In this document: positions 26,696 through 35,430 of the stretch, one piece after another | Layout: every line of letters begins with the position of its first letter | Numbering within the stretch: position 1 is the stretch's first letter | DNA from: Chryseobacterium sp. c4a | GTDB taxonomy: Bacteria; Bacteroidota; Bacteroidia; Flavobacteriales; Weeksellaceae | Length of the DNA: 64,000 nucleotides | Direction of reading: 5' to 3' | NCBI RefSeq assembly: GCF_009900745.1 | Contig: NZ_WXVU01000001.1 | Span: 496,001-560,000, forward strand | The notes under the pieces: generated by a model | Told to the model about the DNA's origin: nothing | What the model saw: only the letters and a program-made list of their open reading frames with translations | Database searches by the model: none | Translations under genes and position numbers: made by a program

Positions 26696-27447
26696 TTAAG
26701 TTGATTAATATTCGTTTTATTTATTATTTAGAATTAATTTTTCATTCAAGAGTAGATGGTAAACCCTTTCGCTAGTTTGAGTTTAAAATCAGTTGATGTA
26801 AATAAAAAAATATGAGCTTTGTCAATATATATCTACCTATTTACCCCAAAACCAACTACACAATCTTACCAAACAATCTCTGTAAAGAATTATAAACATA
26901 GGTGTTTTCAGGGTTTCTGTAAGATATTACCAATATATACTAATATTTATCTACTAATTTATCTCACTCTAACACACTTTTATTAATCCTAAATCAATAT
27001 TTCGGAAAACTGTGGTAAACGGTTTGTGATAATCTACGTGGAGTAGTGGCTTTACCTGCGGAGTTTGGGGGAAAGTGTACAATACTTGGGTTACTATTTA
27101 CACCACCCGTCAAATTTTCATGTAAAAACGTCCCCCCTGTCCCCAATCTCAAAATTTTGAATATGTATCGGGTGTGTACCTACTATGACGGTTTGGGTGT
27201 GGGATGTCAGGCTTTTTTCGTAGTGTCCCCTATGCTTGGATTTTGTTTTTCTCAAACTGTTTTTATTTTTCCTGCGCTCGGAGTGGTTAAAAAGATTTTA
27301 ACTAGTCTTGTAAATTGTTGATATTTTGAGTAAAAAACGTCTGAAAAGCTGGTAGTTATCGTATTTTTTGCGTATCTTTACTCTGTACTTTACTACTAAA
27401 ACTAGCCTTATACTCACGTGTACAAGGTTTGCATATAAAACAAAAAA
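26696..27447. other. Long non-coding stretch in the island
   Basis: Contains the second copy of the TACCCCAAAACCAACTA repeat (26842-26890). A plus-strand frame at 27046-27321 is open, but it starts with GTG, is Cys-rich without pattern, and shows no motif, so I do not call it. The segment near 27050-27260 is less AT-rich than its surroundings and holds C runs (GTCCCCCCTGTCCCC). It could hold a transfer or replication origin, but I see no diagnostic structure. Confidence 0.4.
26842..26890 (+). repeat. Direct repeat shared with 14592-14641, copy 2
   Basis: TACCCCAAAACCAACTACACA with a looser match beyond (AACAATCTCTGTAAAGA). Confidence 0.4.
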
Positions 27448-27495
27448 ATGCCTAGAAGTGCTCGAACACAACTAGGCTACATCAATAAATTTTAA
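27448..27495 (+). CDS. Putative 15-residue leader peptide ahead of ardA
   Basis: ATG to TAA encodes MPRSARTQLGYINKF, ending 20 bases before the ardA start. The whole 5' half of the ORF folds into a regular hairpin (next entry). Short translated ORFs with stem loops often control downstream genes by ribosome position. It is too short to judge by coding statistics. Confidence 0.4.
   Translation: MPRSARTQLGYINKF
27450..27477 (+). promoter_or_regulatory. Hairpin in the ardA leader
   Basis: GCCTAG and CTAGGC pair, followed inward by a symmetric AA/AA internal loop, then GTG and CAC around the loop CTCGAA. There is no T run, so it is not a simple terminator. It could act as an attenuator, an RNA stabiliser, or a protein-binding site. 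Confidence 0.5.
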
Positions 27496-27515
27496 CGTAT
27501 CTAAAACTTATCAAC

Positions 27516-28046
27516 ATGACAAATTTACAAAATTGTCTGCGAAATTGTGCTATCTACTGTGGCACTTATGCGAAGTACAACAATTCAAGTATTTACGGCA
27601 AATGGTTTAATCTTAGCGAATACGGAAGCTATGACGAGCTACTGGAAGCAATGCACGAACTACACGAAGACGAACAAGACCCTGAATTTATGTTTCAGGA
27701 TTATGAGGGTTGCGAACTGTTTGAAAAATTAGGATTGATAGGAGAAAGTTTTTTATCTCCCGAAATTTACGACATTGCCGAGCAAATAAATGAATCAGAG
27801 TATGATATTGAAGTTTTTGAAGCTGTTTTGAGCAACTTTTTAGATATGGATTTTCAAAGTGCTTATGAGTATGCAAATAATTTTTACTATGGTGAGTTTG
27901 CAAATGATATTGAGTTCGTGGAATATCTATATGAAAATGATATACCGTTCAATCTCCCGAGTTTTGTAGTAATAGATTGGGAAGCTACGGCAAGAAACAT
28001 CATGTATGATTATTTTGAATCGAACGGACATTATTTCCGTAGCTAA
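27516..28046 (+). CDS. ardA: Antirestriction protein ArdA
   Basis: 176 residues and very acidic, as expected for a DNA mimic that blocks type I restriction enzymes. The order of features matches ArdA: an N-terminal part with YGKWFNLSEYGSYDELLEAM, the central YDIAEQINESEYDIEVFEAV, and the C-terminal ARNIMYDYFESNGHYF. It is the last gene of the island, where it would protect incoming DNA, and it is preceded by a leader ORF with a hairpin. Confidence 0.88.
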   Translation: MTNLQNCLRNCAIYCGTYAKYNNSSIYGKWFNLSEYGSYDELLEAMHELHEDEQDPEFMFQDYEGCELFEKLGLIGESFLSPEIYDIAEQINESEYDIEVFEAVLSNFLDMDFQSAYEYANNFYYGEFANDIEFVEYLYENDIPFNLPSFVVIDWEATARNIMYDYFESNGHYFRS

Positions 28047-28149
28047 AATACAATCAGATTCAAATAGATTCAATTGGATTCACTCCGAGCATTTTTTATC
28101 AAAAGTATGACTAAAAAAGTGACCAAACGCCAAAAAGTGACCAAAAATA

Positions 28150-28184
28150 AAATGCAACTTGCTGTAAATTAGCGAGTTGCATTT
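28150..28184 (-). terminator. Terminator of tRNA-Gln brought by the island
   Basis: AAATGCAACTTGCT and AGCGAGTTGCATTT pair; on the minus strand the hairpin follows the tRNA 3' end and is followed by TATTTTT. It replaces the ancestral terminator now at 11681-11706. Confidence 0.75.
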
Positions 28185-28190
28185 ATTAAG

Positions 28191-28264
28191 TGGTAGACTC
28201 ACAGGGATTCGAACCCCAGATGACTGAACCAAAATCAGTAGTGTTACCGCTACACCATGAGTCT
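28191..28264 (-). tRNA. tRNA-Gln (anticodon TTG)
   Basis: Folds into a full cloverleaf. Acceptor AGACTCA pairs with TGAGTCT, D stem GTGT/ACAC, anticodon stem ACTGA/TCAGT with loop TTTTGGT (anticodon TTG), and T arm CTGGG/GTTCGAA. The terminal CCA is encoded (28191-28193). It is the integration target: the gene stays intact because the island restores the 3' end. Confidence 0.95.
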
Positions 28265-28276
28265 GTTTTGATGCTG

Positions 28277-28306
28277 CAAAATTAGAAAAATTATTTGAAC
28301 TACAAA
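28277..28306 (-). promoter_or_regulatory. Promoter of tRNA-Gln
   Basis: On the minus strand TTTTTG and TAATTTTG are spaced by about 18 bases, matching the Bacteroidota -33/-7 pattern, with the -7 box ending 12 bases before the tRNA. Confidence 0.6.
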
Positions 28307-28432
28307 AACCAAAATTAAAAATTTAATAACATAATTGAGTGGTAATGGGCTTATCCGTTGATAGCCAAATAATTATTTTTTACGAAAAATTTTCAAAATG
28401 ATGAAGATTTTTAATACTAAATAATAAAATCT

Positions 28433-28440
28433 TATCTTTG
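28433..28440 (+). promoter_or_regulatory. Promoter -7 box of der
   Basis: TATCTTTG matches TAnnTTTG. Transcription should begin near 28446 and give an ~80-base leader. Confidence 0.6.
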
Positions 28441-28450
28441 CAAAAAAATT

Positions 28451-28474
28451 GGGCTCCAAAAGTTGGAGTAACCC
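28451..28474 (+). promoter_or_regulatory. Hairpin in the der 5' leader
   Basis: GGGCTCCAA and TTGGAGTAACCC pair at the very 5' end of the predicted message, a position that often protects mRNA. Confidence 0.35.
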
Positions 28475-28523
28475 ATTAATAACTTATCCTTAGCGTAGCA
28501 AAAAGGATTATTAAACATTTTTT

Positions 28524-29834
28524 ATGTCAAATATTGTCGCAATCGTTGGCCGTCCCAACGTAGGAAAATCCACGCTTTTTAACCGTTTATTAGAGAGAAG
28601 AGAGGCTATTGTAGATTCTACAGCCGGTGTAACCAGAGACCGTCATTATGGGAAATCTGACTGGAATGGAGTAGACTTTACAGTAATTGATACCGGAGGA
28701 TATGATGTAGGTACTGATGATATCTTTGAAGAAGAAATCCGTAAGCAGGTACAATTAGCAGTAGATGAAGCTACTTCTATTATCTTCATGATGAACGTAG
28801 AAGAAGGACTTACAGATACTGATCACGAAATTTACAGATTACTTAGAAGATCAAACAAACCTATCTATATTGTAATTAATAAAGTAGATTCATCGAAAGA
28901 AGAACTTCCTGCAACAGAATTCTACCAATTAGGAATCGATAAATACTACACTCTTTCTTCTGCTACAGGTTCTGGAACAGGAGATTTATTGGATGATATC
29001 GTAAAGGACTTCCCGACTACAGAATATAAAGATCCTTTCGAAGGACTTCCTAAAATCACGATCGCAGGTCGTCCGAACGTAGGAAAGTCTACAATGACCA
29101 ATGCTTTATTGGATGTTGAAAGAAATATTGTAACTGATATTGCAGGAACTACAAGAGATAGTATCCAAACTTTATATAACAAATTCGGACACGAGTTTGT
29201 ATTAGTAGATACAGCCGGGATGAGAAGAAAGTCTAAAGTAAATGAAGACTTAGAATTTTATTCCGTAATGAGATCCATCCGTTCTATTGAATATTCTGAT
29301 GTGGTAATCATCATGGTAGATGCTACCCAAGGATGGGAGTCTCAGGATATGAATATCTTCGGATTAGCACAGAAAAACAGAAAAGGAATTGTAATCCTTG
29401 TTAACAAATGGGATTTGATCGAAGACAAGCAGACGAATACAATGCGTGATTTCGAAAAATCAATCAAAGATAAAATCGGTCAGTTCCAGGATATTCCAAT
29501 TCTATTCGTATCAGCTTTAACGAAGCAAAGAATTCTGAAAGCTGTAGATATGGCTATGGAGGTTTATGAAGACCGTAAAAAGAAGATTAAAACTTCAAAA
29601 TTGAATGAAGTAATGCTTCCTATTTTCGAACAGACACCACCGCCGGCATTGAAAGGAAAATATATTAAAATTAAATATTGCGTTCAGCTTCCTACACCAT
29701 CACCGCAGTTTGTATTCTTCTGTAACCTGCCACAGTATGTGAAGGAACCTTATAAAAGATTTACTGAAAATCAGCTTAGAAAAGAATTCGGATTTACCGG
29801 AGTTCCAATTGAAGTATATTTCAGACAAAAATAA
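28524..29834 (+). CDS. der: Ribosome biogenesis GTPase Der (EngA)
   Basis: 436 residues, the normal length. Two tandem GTPase domains each show Walker A and G3/G4 motifs: VGRPNVGKSTLFNRLL with DTGGYD and NKVD, and AGRPNVGKSTMTNALL with DTAGMRRK and NKWD. A C-terminal KH-like domain ends PIEVYFRQK. Der assists 50S ribosome assembly and is essential. It is a monocistronic gene with its own promoter and a strong terminator, next to the island target tRNA. Confidence 0.97.
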   Translation: MSNIVAIVGRPNVGKSTLFNRLLERREAIVDSTAGVTRDRHYGKSDWNGVDFTVIDTGGYDVGTDDIFEEEIRKQVQLAVDEATSIIFMMNVEEGLTDTDHEIYRLLRRSNKPIYIVINKVDSSKEELPATEFYQLGIDKYYTLSSATGSGTGDLLDDIVKDFPTTEYKDPFEGLPKITIAGRPNVGKSTMTNALLDVERNIVTDIAGTTRDSIQTLYNKFGHEFVLVDTAGMRRKSKVNEDLEFYSVMRSIRSIEYSDVVIIMVDATQGWESQDMNIFGLAQKNRKGIVILVNKWDLIEDKQTNTMRDFEKSIKDKIGQFQDIPILFVSALTKQRILKAVDMAMEVYEDRKKKIKTSKLNEVMLPIFEQTPPPALKGKYIKIKYCVQLPTPSPQFVFFCNLPQYVKEPYKRFTENQLRKEFGFTGVPIEVYFRQK

Positions 29835-29849
29835 AAGAACAATGTTCAT

Positions 29850-29886
29850 AAAAAAATCTGGTAAGACAACTTACCAGATTTTTTAT
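29850..29886 (+). terminator. Terminator of der
   Basis: AAAAATCTGGTAAG pairs with CTTACCAGATTTTT around ACAA. Confidence 0.9.
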
Positions 29887-29950
29887 TTTAAACAAATTCT
29901 TATGTATAAATGATCAGAATGTCTTTATCATAGAGGAGAAATTTCTGCTT

Positions 29951-30433
29951 TTATAACCATTTTTCATATACTAACCTTGCAGGGCGATAACCTTGTGAAG
30001 CCAGCCAACGTTGCATAGTATCATTGTTACATAAGGTAAAACGATATATTTTTCGGATGTTATAATCAGAATATGCTTCTTCAAATGCTTTATTAAGAGC
30101 TGAGTATATGCCTTGTTTTCTATATTCTTTTTTTACATATCCTTCAGATACATAGAGGTCGTCAGCGTCTCCGAGTTCAAAATTACTATCATCTTTTTCA
30201 TCAATATATCCAAACAAGAAGCCTATAGCTCTTCCATCTACTTCTGCAATAAGAAAAGTGCCATCATTTTCTTCCTCACATTCTGCCATAAACCGGAGGT
30301 AGTTGTCACGGATATGGTTCCAGTCTGCTGTTTTATCATTCATTTCTTTTTCAGAAATATGCAGCTCACCTACCAACTCATCTACAATAGGTAGATTTTC
30401 TGTGATCTTTATTTTTTTAATAGAATAATTCAT
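29951..30433 (-). CDS. GNAT-family N-acetyltransferase
   Basis: 160 residues. Acetyl-CoA-binding motif A is visible as VSEGYVKKEYRKQGIYSALN (residues ~102-121), with FLIAEVDGRAIGFLFGYID upstream forming strands 2-4 and a C-terminal NDTMQRWLASQGYRPARLVY typical of the family end. GNAT enzymes acetylate amines from small molecules to proteins; the substrate here is unknown. It is a single gene convergent with der. Confidence 0.85.
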   Translation of the reverse strand: MNYSIKKIKITENLPIVDELVGELHISEKEMNDKTADWNHIRDNYLRFMAECEEENDGTFLIAEVDGRAIGFLFGYIDEKDDSNFELGDADDLYVSEGYVKKEYRKQGIYSALNKAFEEAYSDYNIRKIYRFTLCNNDTMQRWLASQGYRPARLVYEKWL

Positions 30434-30562
30434 AATGGTGTTTTTGTTTTTATAGAGAGGGGAGGCAGGAAGAGGGAAGCTATTGTATTTAAAAAATCAA
30501 TAAAATGATCAATATAAATTCTAATGCGTAAGATAACTTCCATCTTCAGACTTCCATCTTAA

Positions 30563-33500
30563 TTATTTTCCTCTTAATGGGCTTCCGTACCATGAAGTAT
30601 TATCAGAAAGAACTTCTCCTTTCATCACGAGGGAAAGAGGGTCAATATTAACATTGTTTCCAATTTCCGTATCATATAAAATAATCGTTCTGGAATTAAT
30701 CGTAGTCTGGCTTCCAATTTTTACACTTCCTACCTTCATGATTCTGTCTTCAAAAAGATGGGTTTGAGGGCCACAGTCTTCATTCAGCATAGATTCATCA
30801 CCGATGGATACCATGTCGAACTCTGTAATGTCAGTCGTATTAAGCCATACTTTTTTACCGATTTTTACGCCTAGAAAACGCATAAAGAAAGGCAGCCACC
30901 ATGTGCCACGAAGGAAATCAAGGAAGAATTGTACCGGAAGAGCTTCGTATATTGTGGTTATTCCTTCACTTAGCCATACTTTCAGACTGTACATGGGCAT
31001 TTCGGTTTTCTTATATTTTCCTATAAATATCCATTTTAATAATGCTGTAAAGAAGAAAGAAGGTAGAGCAACTATTCCCAGATAATAAAACGGAGCAAGT
31101 AATAATAGATATACTATTTTCCCTTCAAGATAAGTACTAGTATAAGCAATAAATAAAACACTGCATATAATAATAACGGTTTGTGGAAGAATGATTCTGA
31201 TTCCTTCTACAATTGCTCTTGCTAATTTCAGACTAAAAGGTGGATTGTAGGTAAGATTATCCTGAAATACATCCGATTTCTGTCTTGAAGGTAGACCTAT
31301 TGGCGGAGAGCCGAACCAGTCTCTTTCAGAAGAGTTTTTAAGTTGATCTTCAGAAGGCGCTTTGCTCAATACACCAATCAGCATATTGTCACCCAATTCA
31401 TATCCTTGTGGAATAAGTCCGCTGTTTCCTACAAAACTGTTATTTCCAATGGTTGTTTTGGATAAAATTAATTTTTCATTTCTCACATCATGTTCTCCAA
31501 GAATAACGGCATCAGCAATAAAAGAGCCTTCACCAATTTCCAAAAGATGGTGTGAAACATCGCTGGCTGTTGATATTTCAGCATTTTTCCCCACTTTTGC
31601 ACCCATCATTCTATAAAATTTACTGATATAGATTGAAGCAAAAAGCGGATGCACAATAATAAGCGATAGATTAAAGATCTGATCCTTGATCCATTTTCTG
31701 TAATAGGTAAAACTGTATACAGGATAGATTCCCGGTTTCATTTTATATTGTAAGATTCTTGTAAGAATGCTTACTACTGCTATAAACAGTAAAATATACA
31801 CAGTGGAAAGTATAGGAGCCTGCCATAGATAATAAAAACTATAGTCAGAGGAACGGTCATCCAGATAATACAGGGTATACAACGTTGGTGCTAGTGGCAA
31901 AACGATCAGAAGTGGAAAGAAAAATAAAGAACACGAATAAAGCAATGCATATCTGTTTCTCTTGGCAGCTGATGATAGTTTTGGAATTTCAACTTCTTCT
32001 CCTGTTTTTACTCTTATCTTTTCAGCGGGACTGCCATTCCATACTTCACCGAACCCAATTTTTCCACCTTCATTCAAGCAGCTTAAATCCTGAAGCTCAC
32101 CAAACTCTTCAATTACTGTATCTCCACATACGATTACGGAAGATCCCAGATAAGAATGAGCTTTGATATGAACTTTTCGGATTCTTAGAATACCATTTTC
32201 AACAGAAGCATTATCAATGCTGCAGCCTGAGCTGGTATTTACATTTTCATCAATGGTAACAAGATCCTCTGCAGCAATAGGCAATAAACTGAGCTGCGCA
32301 CTTGGATGCACTTTTACACCAAGTAATCTTAAATATTTAGGATATAAAGGGGTTTCCACAATAAATTCAGAAGGCATCAGTCTTTTGATGGTTTTCCATA
32401 GCCACCATCTGAAATAATACCAGCTCCAAAGCGGGTAATCTCCTTCCTTGATTTTGCCAATCACTAACCATTTGGTCAAAACAATAATGAGTGAGTATAC
32501 TGGCGGAATTAAAGTATACAATAAAAATGCACTCAATAAGGCATAATGTAACCCATAGCCATTAAGCTGAAAATAATAATAACTTAAATAGGGAAAGAAT
32601 ATTTGAATACTCAATAAGGCAAACACTACCAGAAGGCTTATGGTTTGAGCAATATTACAAGCGATATACTGTAATGTTGAAACCCTGTGGAAAGGTTCAT
32701 GATGTGATGCTTTTTGGCTTTGCTTATTTTTAAGACATTCTGAATAGGCAGATAAGGGACGATTTTCATAAATCTCCTTCAATGAAGCGGTTGGAATTCC
32801 TGCTTTTTGACGTAAATGGGATACCAGTGTCGCAGCAAGGAGAGAATGTCCGCCAAGATCTGTAAAAAAATCTTGATTCAAATTAATTTCTTTTCCCGGA
32901 AAGACCCATTTTAGAGTCTGTAATAATCTTTCTTCTACAGGAGCTTCAGAATCAATCTTTATATCTTCATTCTTTTCATGAACAGTAAAGCTTTCCGGGA
33001 TAGGAAGGCGTTTTCTGTCAATCTTACCACTTGGCATCCTTGGCATTTCCTTCATCTGAACAATGGAAATAGGAACCATATAGGGAGCCAGAAATTTAGC
33101 CAGCTCTTTTCTCATTTTATTTTCATCAAATGAGGTGTCGTTGCTCATAACAGCATACCCAACAAGCTGTCCCTGTCCGTTGGAGTCCTCTTTTACCGCT
33201 ACAGCAGCTGAAGAGACATCCTGAAGTTGATTCAGGCGTGTTTCTATTTCTCCAAGTTCAATTCTATAACCTCGAAGTTTAATTTGATCATCTATCCTCC
33301 CTTGAAAATCAATGAACCCATCTTCTCTGATGACAACAGCGTCACCTGTTTTATAGATTTTATCTCCTGGAAGCTCAGGAAAAGGATTAGATAGAAATTT
33401 TTGCTCAGTGAGTTCCGGAAGATTAAAATATCCATTACTTACCCCCGGCCCGGAAATAATCATTTCACCACGTTCTCCTCGGGGAACGATATTCATATTT

Positions 33501-34483
33501 TCATCAACTACAGCGATATGATAATTGGGAAGAGGTGGGCCAATAGTGAGCTCATCCTGAATCGTCAGCTTAACCATGTTGGAGGAAACAGTAGTTTCTG
33601 TAGGGCCATAGCTATTAATAAAAATTCTGTAAGGCTTTGCCCATTTTTCCTGAACTTGTTGAGTACAGGCTTCTCCACCTGTATTAATAAACCGTATGTT
33701 GGGAACTTCATCAATAATAGCCAAAATACTAGGCACAGCATGAAGTACCGTGATTTTATTTTCTGTTAAAACCTGGCTGAGTTCATCAATAGCTTTTACA
33801 GTAGTAGCATCGGCGATCCAAATGGTAGCTCCGGCAAAAAGACTGATCCATACTTCTTCGCACCACATATCAAAAGAAACCGAGAACCCTTGATAGACAA
33901 TATCTGTGTCTTTTATTCCTAGAAAATCTTGTTCAGAACGGATCAGATGGCATATATTTCGGTGGGAAATAGGAATTCCCTTAGGATTTCCTGTACTTCC
34001 TGAAGTAAATAATACATAAGCCCAGTTATCCGGATCTGGAATGTTATTAGGAGCAGGAACGATTCCTTGAGGTTGGGCTGGAATTGCTGATGGCGCACAG
34101 TGGATATGAGCATCTGTATCAGAAAAATAAGTTTTAACATTGATATCAGTAAAAACTTTCTTAATTCTGTCTTCCGGCATTTCCCTGTCTAAAGGAATGT
34201 AAGAGGCACCGGCTTTTAAAATTCCAAGTATGGCAACAGGAAGTTCAAGGCTTCTGGGATACCAGACTCCTACACGATCACCAGGCTGTATGCCCTGGCT
34301 TTGTAATTGTGCAGCGACAGTATTACTCCAGCTGTCTAATTCAGCATAGGAGATTTTTTTATCTTTAAATATAAAGGCCGTTTTGTCTTTATATTTTTCA
34401 AAGGTAGGAACTAATAATTCAGGCAGAGTTTCATCTTTTATAAACTCCGGACTGATTTTACCTAAAATCAGGCTTTTCATCAT
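30563..34483 (-). CDS. NRPS-like protein with poly-lysine-synthetase-type C-terminal domain
   Basis: 1306 residues. An adenylation domain (1-490) has YVLFTSGSTGNPKGIPISHR, INSYGPTETTV, YKTGDAV, GRIDDQIKLRGYRIELGEIE and PSGKIDRKRLP. Asp of FDMWCEEVW probably binds the amino group of the substrate. A carrier domain follows (DLGGHSLLAA, Ser ~547). The rest (~600-1306) alternates membrane segments with left-handed beta-helix hexapeptide repeats, the arrangement of the terminal domain in epsilon-poly-lysine synthetase (Pls). No condensation or thioesterase domain. It stands alone, with no export or protease genes nearby. Product unknown; an amino-acid homopolymer is inference. Confidence 0.85.
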   Translation of the reverse strand: MMKSLILGKISPEFIKDETLPELLVPTFEKYKDKTAFIFKDKKISYAELDSWSNTVAAQLQSQGIQPGDRVGVWYPRSLELPVAILGILKAGASYIPLDREMPEDRIKKVFTDINVKTYFSDTDAHIHCAPSAIPAQPQGIVPAPNNIPDPDNWAYVLFTSGSTGNPKGIPISHRNICHLIRSEQDFLGIKDTDIVYQGFSVSFDMWCEEVWISLFAGATIWIADATTVKAIDELSQVLTENKITVLHAVPSILAIIDEVPNIRFINTGGEACTQQVQEKWAKPYRIFINSYGPTETTVSSNMVKLTIQDELTIGPPLPNYHIAVVDENMNIVPRGERGEMIISGPGVSNGYFNLPELTEQKFLSNPFPELPGDKIYKTGDAVVIREDGFIDFQGRIDDQIKLRGYRIELGEIETRLNQLQDVSSAAVAVKEDSNGQGQLVGYAVMSNDTSFDENKMRKELAKFLAPYMVPISIVQMKEMPRMPSGKIDRKRLPIPESFTVHEKNEDIKIDSEAPVEERLLQTLKWVFPGKEINLNQDFFTDLGGHSLLAATLVSHLRQKAGIPTASLKEIYENRPLSAYSECLKNKQSQKASHHEPFHRVSTLQYIACNIAQTISLLVVFALLSIQIFFPYLSYYYFQLNGYGLHYALLSAFLLYTLIPPVYSLIIVLTKWLVIGKIKEGDYPLWSWYYFRWWLWKTIKRLMPSEFIVETPLYPKYLRLLGVKVHPSAQLSLLPIAAEDLVTIDENVNTSSGCSIDNASVENGILRIRKVHIKAHSYLGSSVIVCGDTVIEEFGELQDLSCLNEGGKIGFGEVWNGSPAEKIRVKTGEEVEIPKLSSAAKRNRYALLYSCSLFFFPLLIVLPLAPTLYTLYYLDDRSSDYSFYYLWQAPILSTVYILLFIAVVSILTRILQYKMKPGIYPVYSFTYYRKWIKDQIFNLSLIIVHPLFASIYISKFYRMMGAKVGKNAEISTASDVSHHLLEIGEGSFIADAVILGEHDVRNEKLILSKTTIGNNSFVGNSGLIPQGYELGDNMLIGVLSKAPSEDQLKNSSERDWFGSPPIGLPSRQKSDVFQDNLTYNPPFSLKLARAIVEGIRIILPQTVIIICSVLFIAYTSTYLEGKIVYLLLLAPFYYLGIVALPSFFFTALLKWIFIGKYKKTEMPMYSLKVWLSEGITTIYEALPVQFFLDFLRGTWWLPFFMRFLGVKIGKKVWLNTTDITEFDMVSIGDESMLNEDCGPQTHLFEDRIMKVGSVKIGSQTTINSRTIILYDTEIGNNVNIDPLSLVMKGEVLSDNTSWYGSPLRGK

Positions 34484-34570
34484 TAAAAAATATCATATAT
34501 GTGTTGGGAAAATTACATAAATATAGTGTATTTCCACTCATGTTCAATCTGCAAATTCGTTTTTTAGTTG

Positions 34571-34578
34571 TAATTTTG
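34571..34578 (+). promoter_or_regulatory. Promoter -7 box of upp
   Basis: TAATTTTG matches TAnnTTTG, 45 bases before the start codon. Confidence 0.55.
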
Positions 34579-34623
34579 CTGCAATTAATGTTTACTAACT
34601 CTAATTAAAAACCTAAAATCTTC

Positions 34624-35274
34624 ATGCTTACTATTTTATCGCAAAATTTTTCCCTTGTTAATGAATGGATTAATGAACTTCGAAACGTTGAAGTTCAGCA
34701 TGACCGAATGAGATTCCGAAGAAATATGGAACGAATCGGAGAAATTGCGGCCTTTGAAATCAGCAAAGGACTGGAAGTAAGAGATGTTGAAATCCAAACT
34801 CCTTTAGATACCATCAAAAGCAGAGAAATTGCTGTACAGCCAGTGATTACAACTATTTTAAGAGCAGGTGTGCCATTATTTGAAGGAATTCTTAATTATC
34901 TTGACAGAGCAGACTGCGGTTTCGTTGCGGCTTACAGAAAGCACGATGCCAACGATTATTTCTCCATCAAACAGGATTATCTTACTTGCCCTAATATTGA
35001 AGGAAGACCTCTTATCGTAGCAGATCCTATGTTAGCAACCGGAGCTTCACTCATAGAAGCAATCAAAGATTTGCTTACTAATGGAAACCCAACCCAGCTT
35101 CACATCGTAGCAGCGATTGCTTCAAGACAAGGGGTAGAAACCGTTCAGAATGCATATCCTGATGCTCATATCTGGGTAGGAGCTATTGATGAAGATTTAA
35201 CATCAAAAGGATACATCACTCCAGGATTAGGTGATGCCGGAGATCTAAGCTACGGAGAAAAATTGCAAAGATAA
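34624..35274 (+). CDS. upp: Uracil phosphoribosyltransferase
   Basis: 216 residues. It makes UMP from uracil and PRPP (pyrimidine salvage). The PRPP-binding loop is VADPMLATGASLIEAI (residues ~138-153), and the C-terminal uracil-binding end GYITPGLGDAGDLSYGEKLQ is diagnostic. Single gene with its own promoter; a hairpin separates it from the convergent comF-like gene. Confidence 0.96.
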   Translation: MLTILSQNFSLVNEWINELRNVEVQHDRMRFRRNMERIGEIAAFEISKGLEVRDVEIQTPLDTIKSREIAVQPVITTILRAGVPLFEGILNYLDRADCGFVAAYRKHDANDYFSIKQDYLTCPNIEGRPLIVADPMLATGASLIEAIKDLLTNGNPTQLHIVAAIASRQGVETVQNAYPDAHIWVGAIDEDLTSKGYITPGLGDAGDLSYGEKLQR

Positions 35275-35316
35275 TTTTAAGAAAAATTCCAGAAATCTTT
35301 TATTAAGTTCAAACAT

Positions 35317-35360
35317 AATTTGGTCGTACAAATCCTCTTGGGTAAAGTACGGCCAATTTT
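35317..35360. terminator. Hairpin between convergent upp and comF-like gene
   Basis: TTTGGTCGTAC pairs with GTACGGCCAA around ~18 bases. It can serve both genes. Confidence 0.55.
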
Positions 35361-35430
35361 GTATGGAGTGGTGCCTTAAAAAAGTGTTTTTAATTTTGTC
35401 AATAAGCTCACTCACAACAATGACTGTCTT

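Larger units (their letters stand above)
11707..28205. mobile_element. Integrative genetic island inserted in tRNA-Gln
   Basis: About 16.5 kb between two copies of a tRNA-Gln 3'-end sequence, with a tyrosine integrase 166 bases inside the left edge and ardA just inside the right edge. Contents: integrase, excisionase-like HTH protein, polymerase-like protein, RHS toxin with candidate immunity, lipoproteins, AraC regulator, cytochrome-like lipoprotein, DoxX, chromate transporter, ArdA. No relaxase, coupling protein or tra genes are visible, so it is best described as a non-self-transmissible integrative element. Ends are inferred from short repeats and were not tested against an empty site. 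Confidence 0.75.

Noticed and set aside
27046..27321. 91-codon plus-strand frame in the island
   Set aside because: GTG start, no motif, Cys placed at random, and codon use unlike neighbours; likely chance frame in a less AT-rich stretch.
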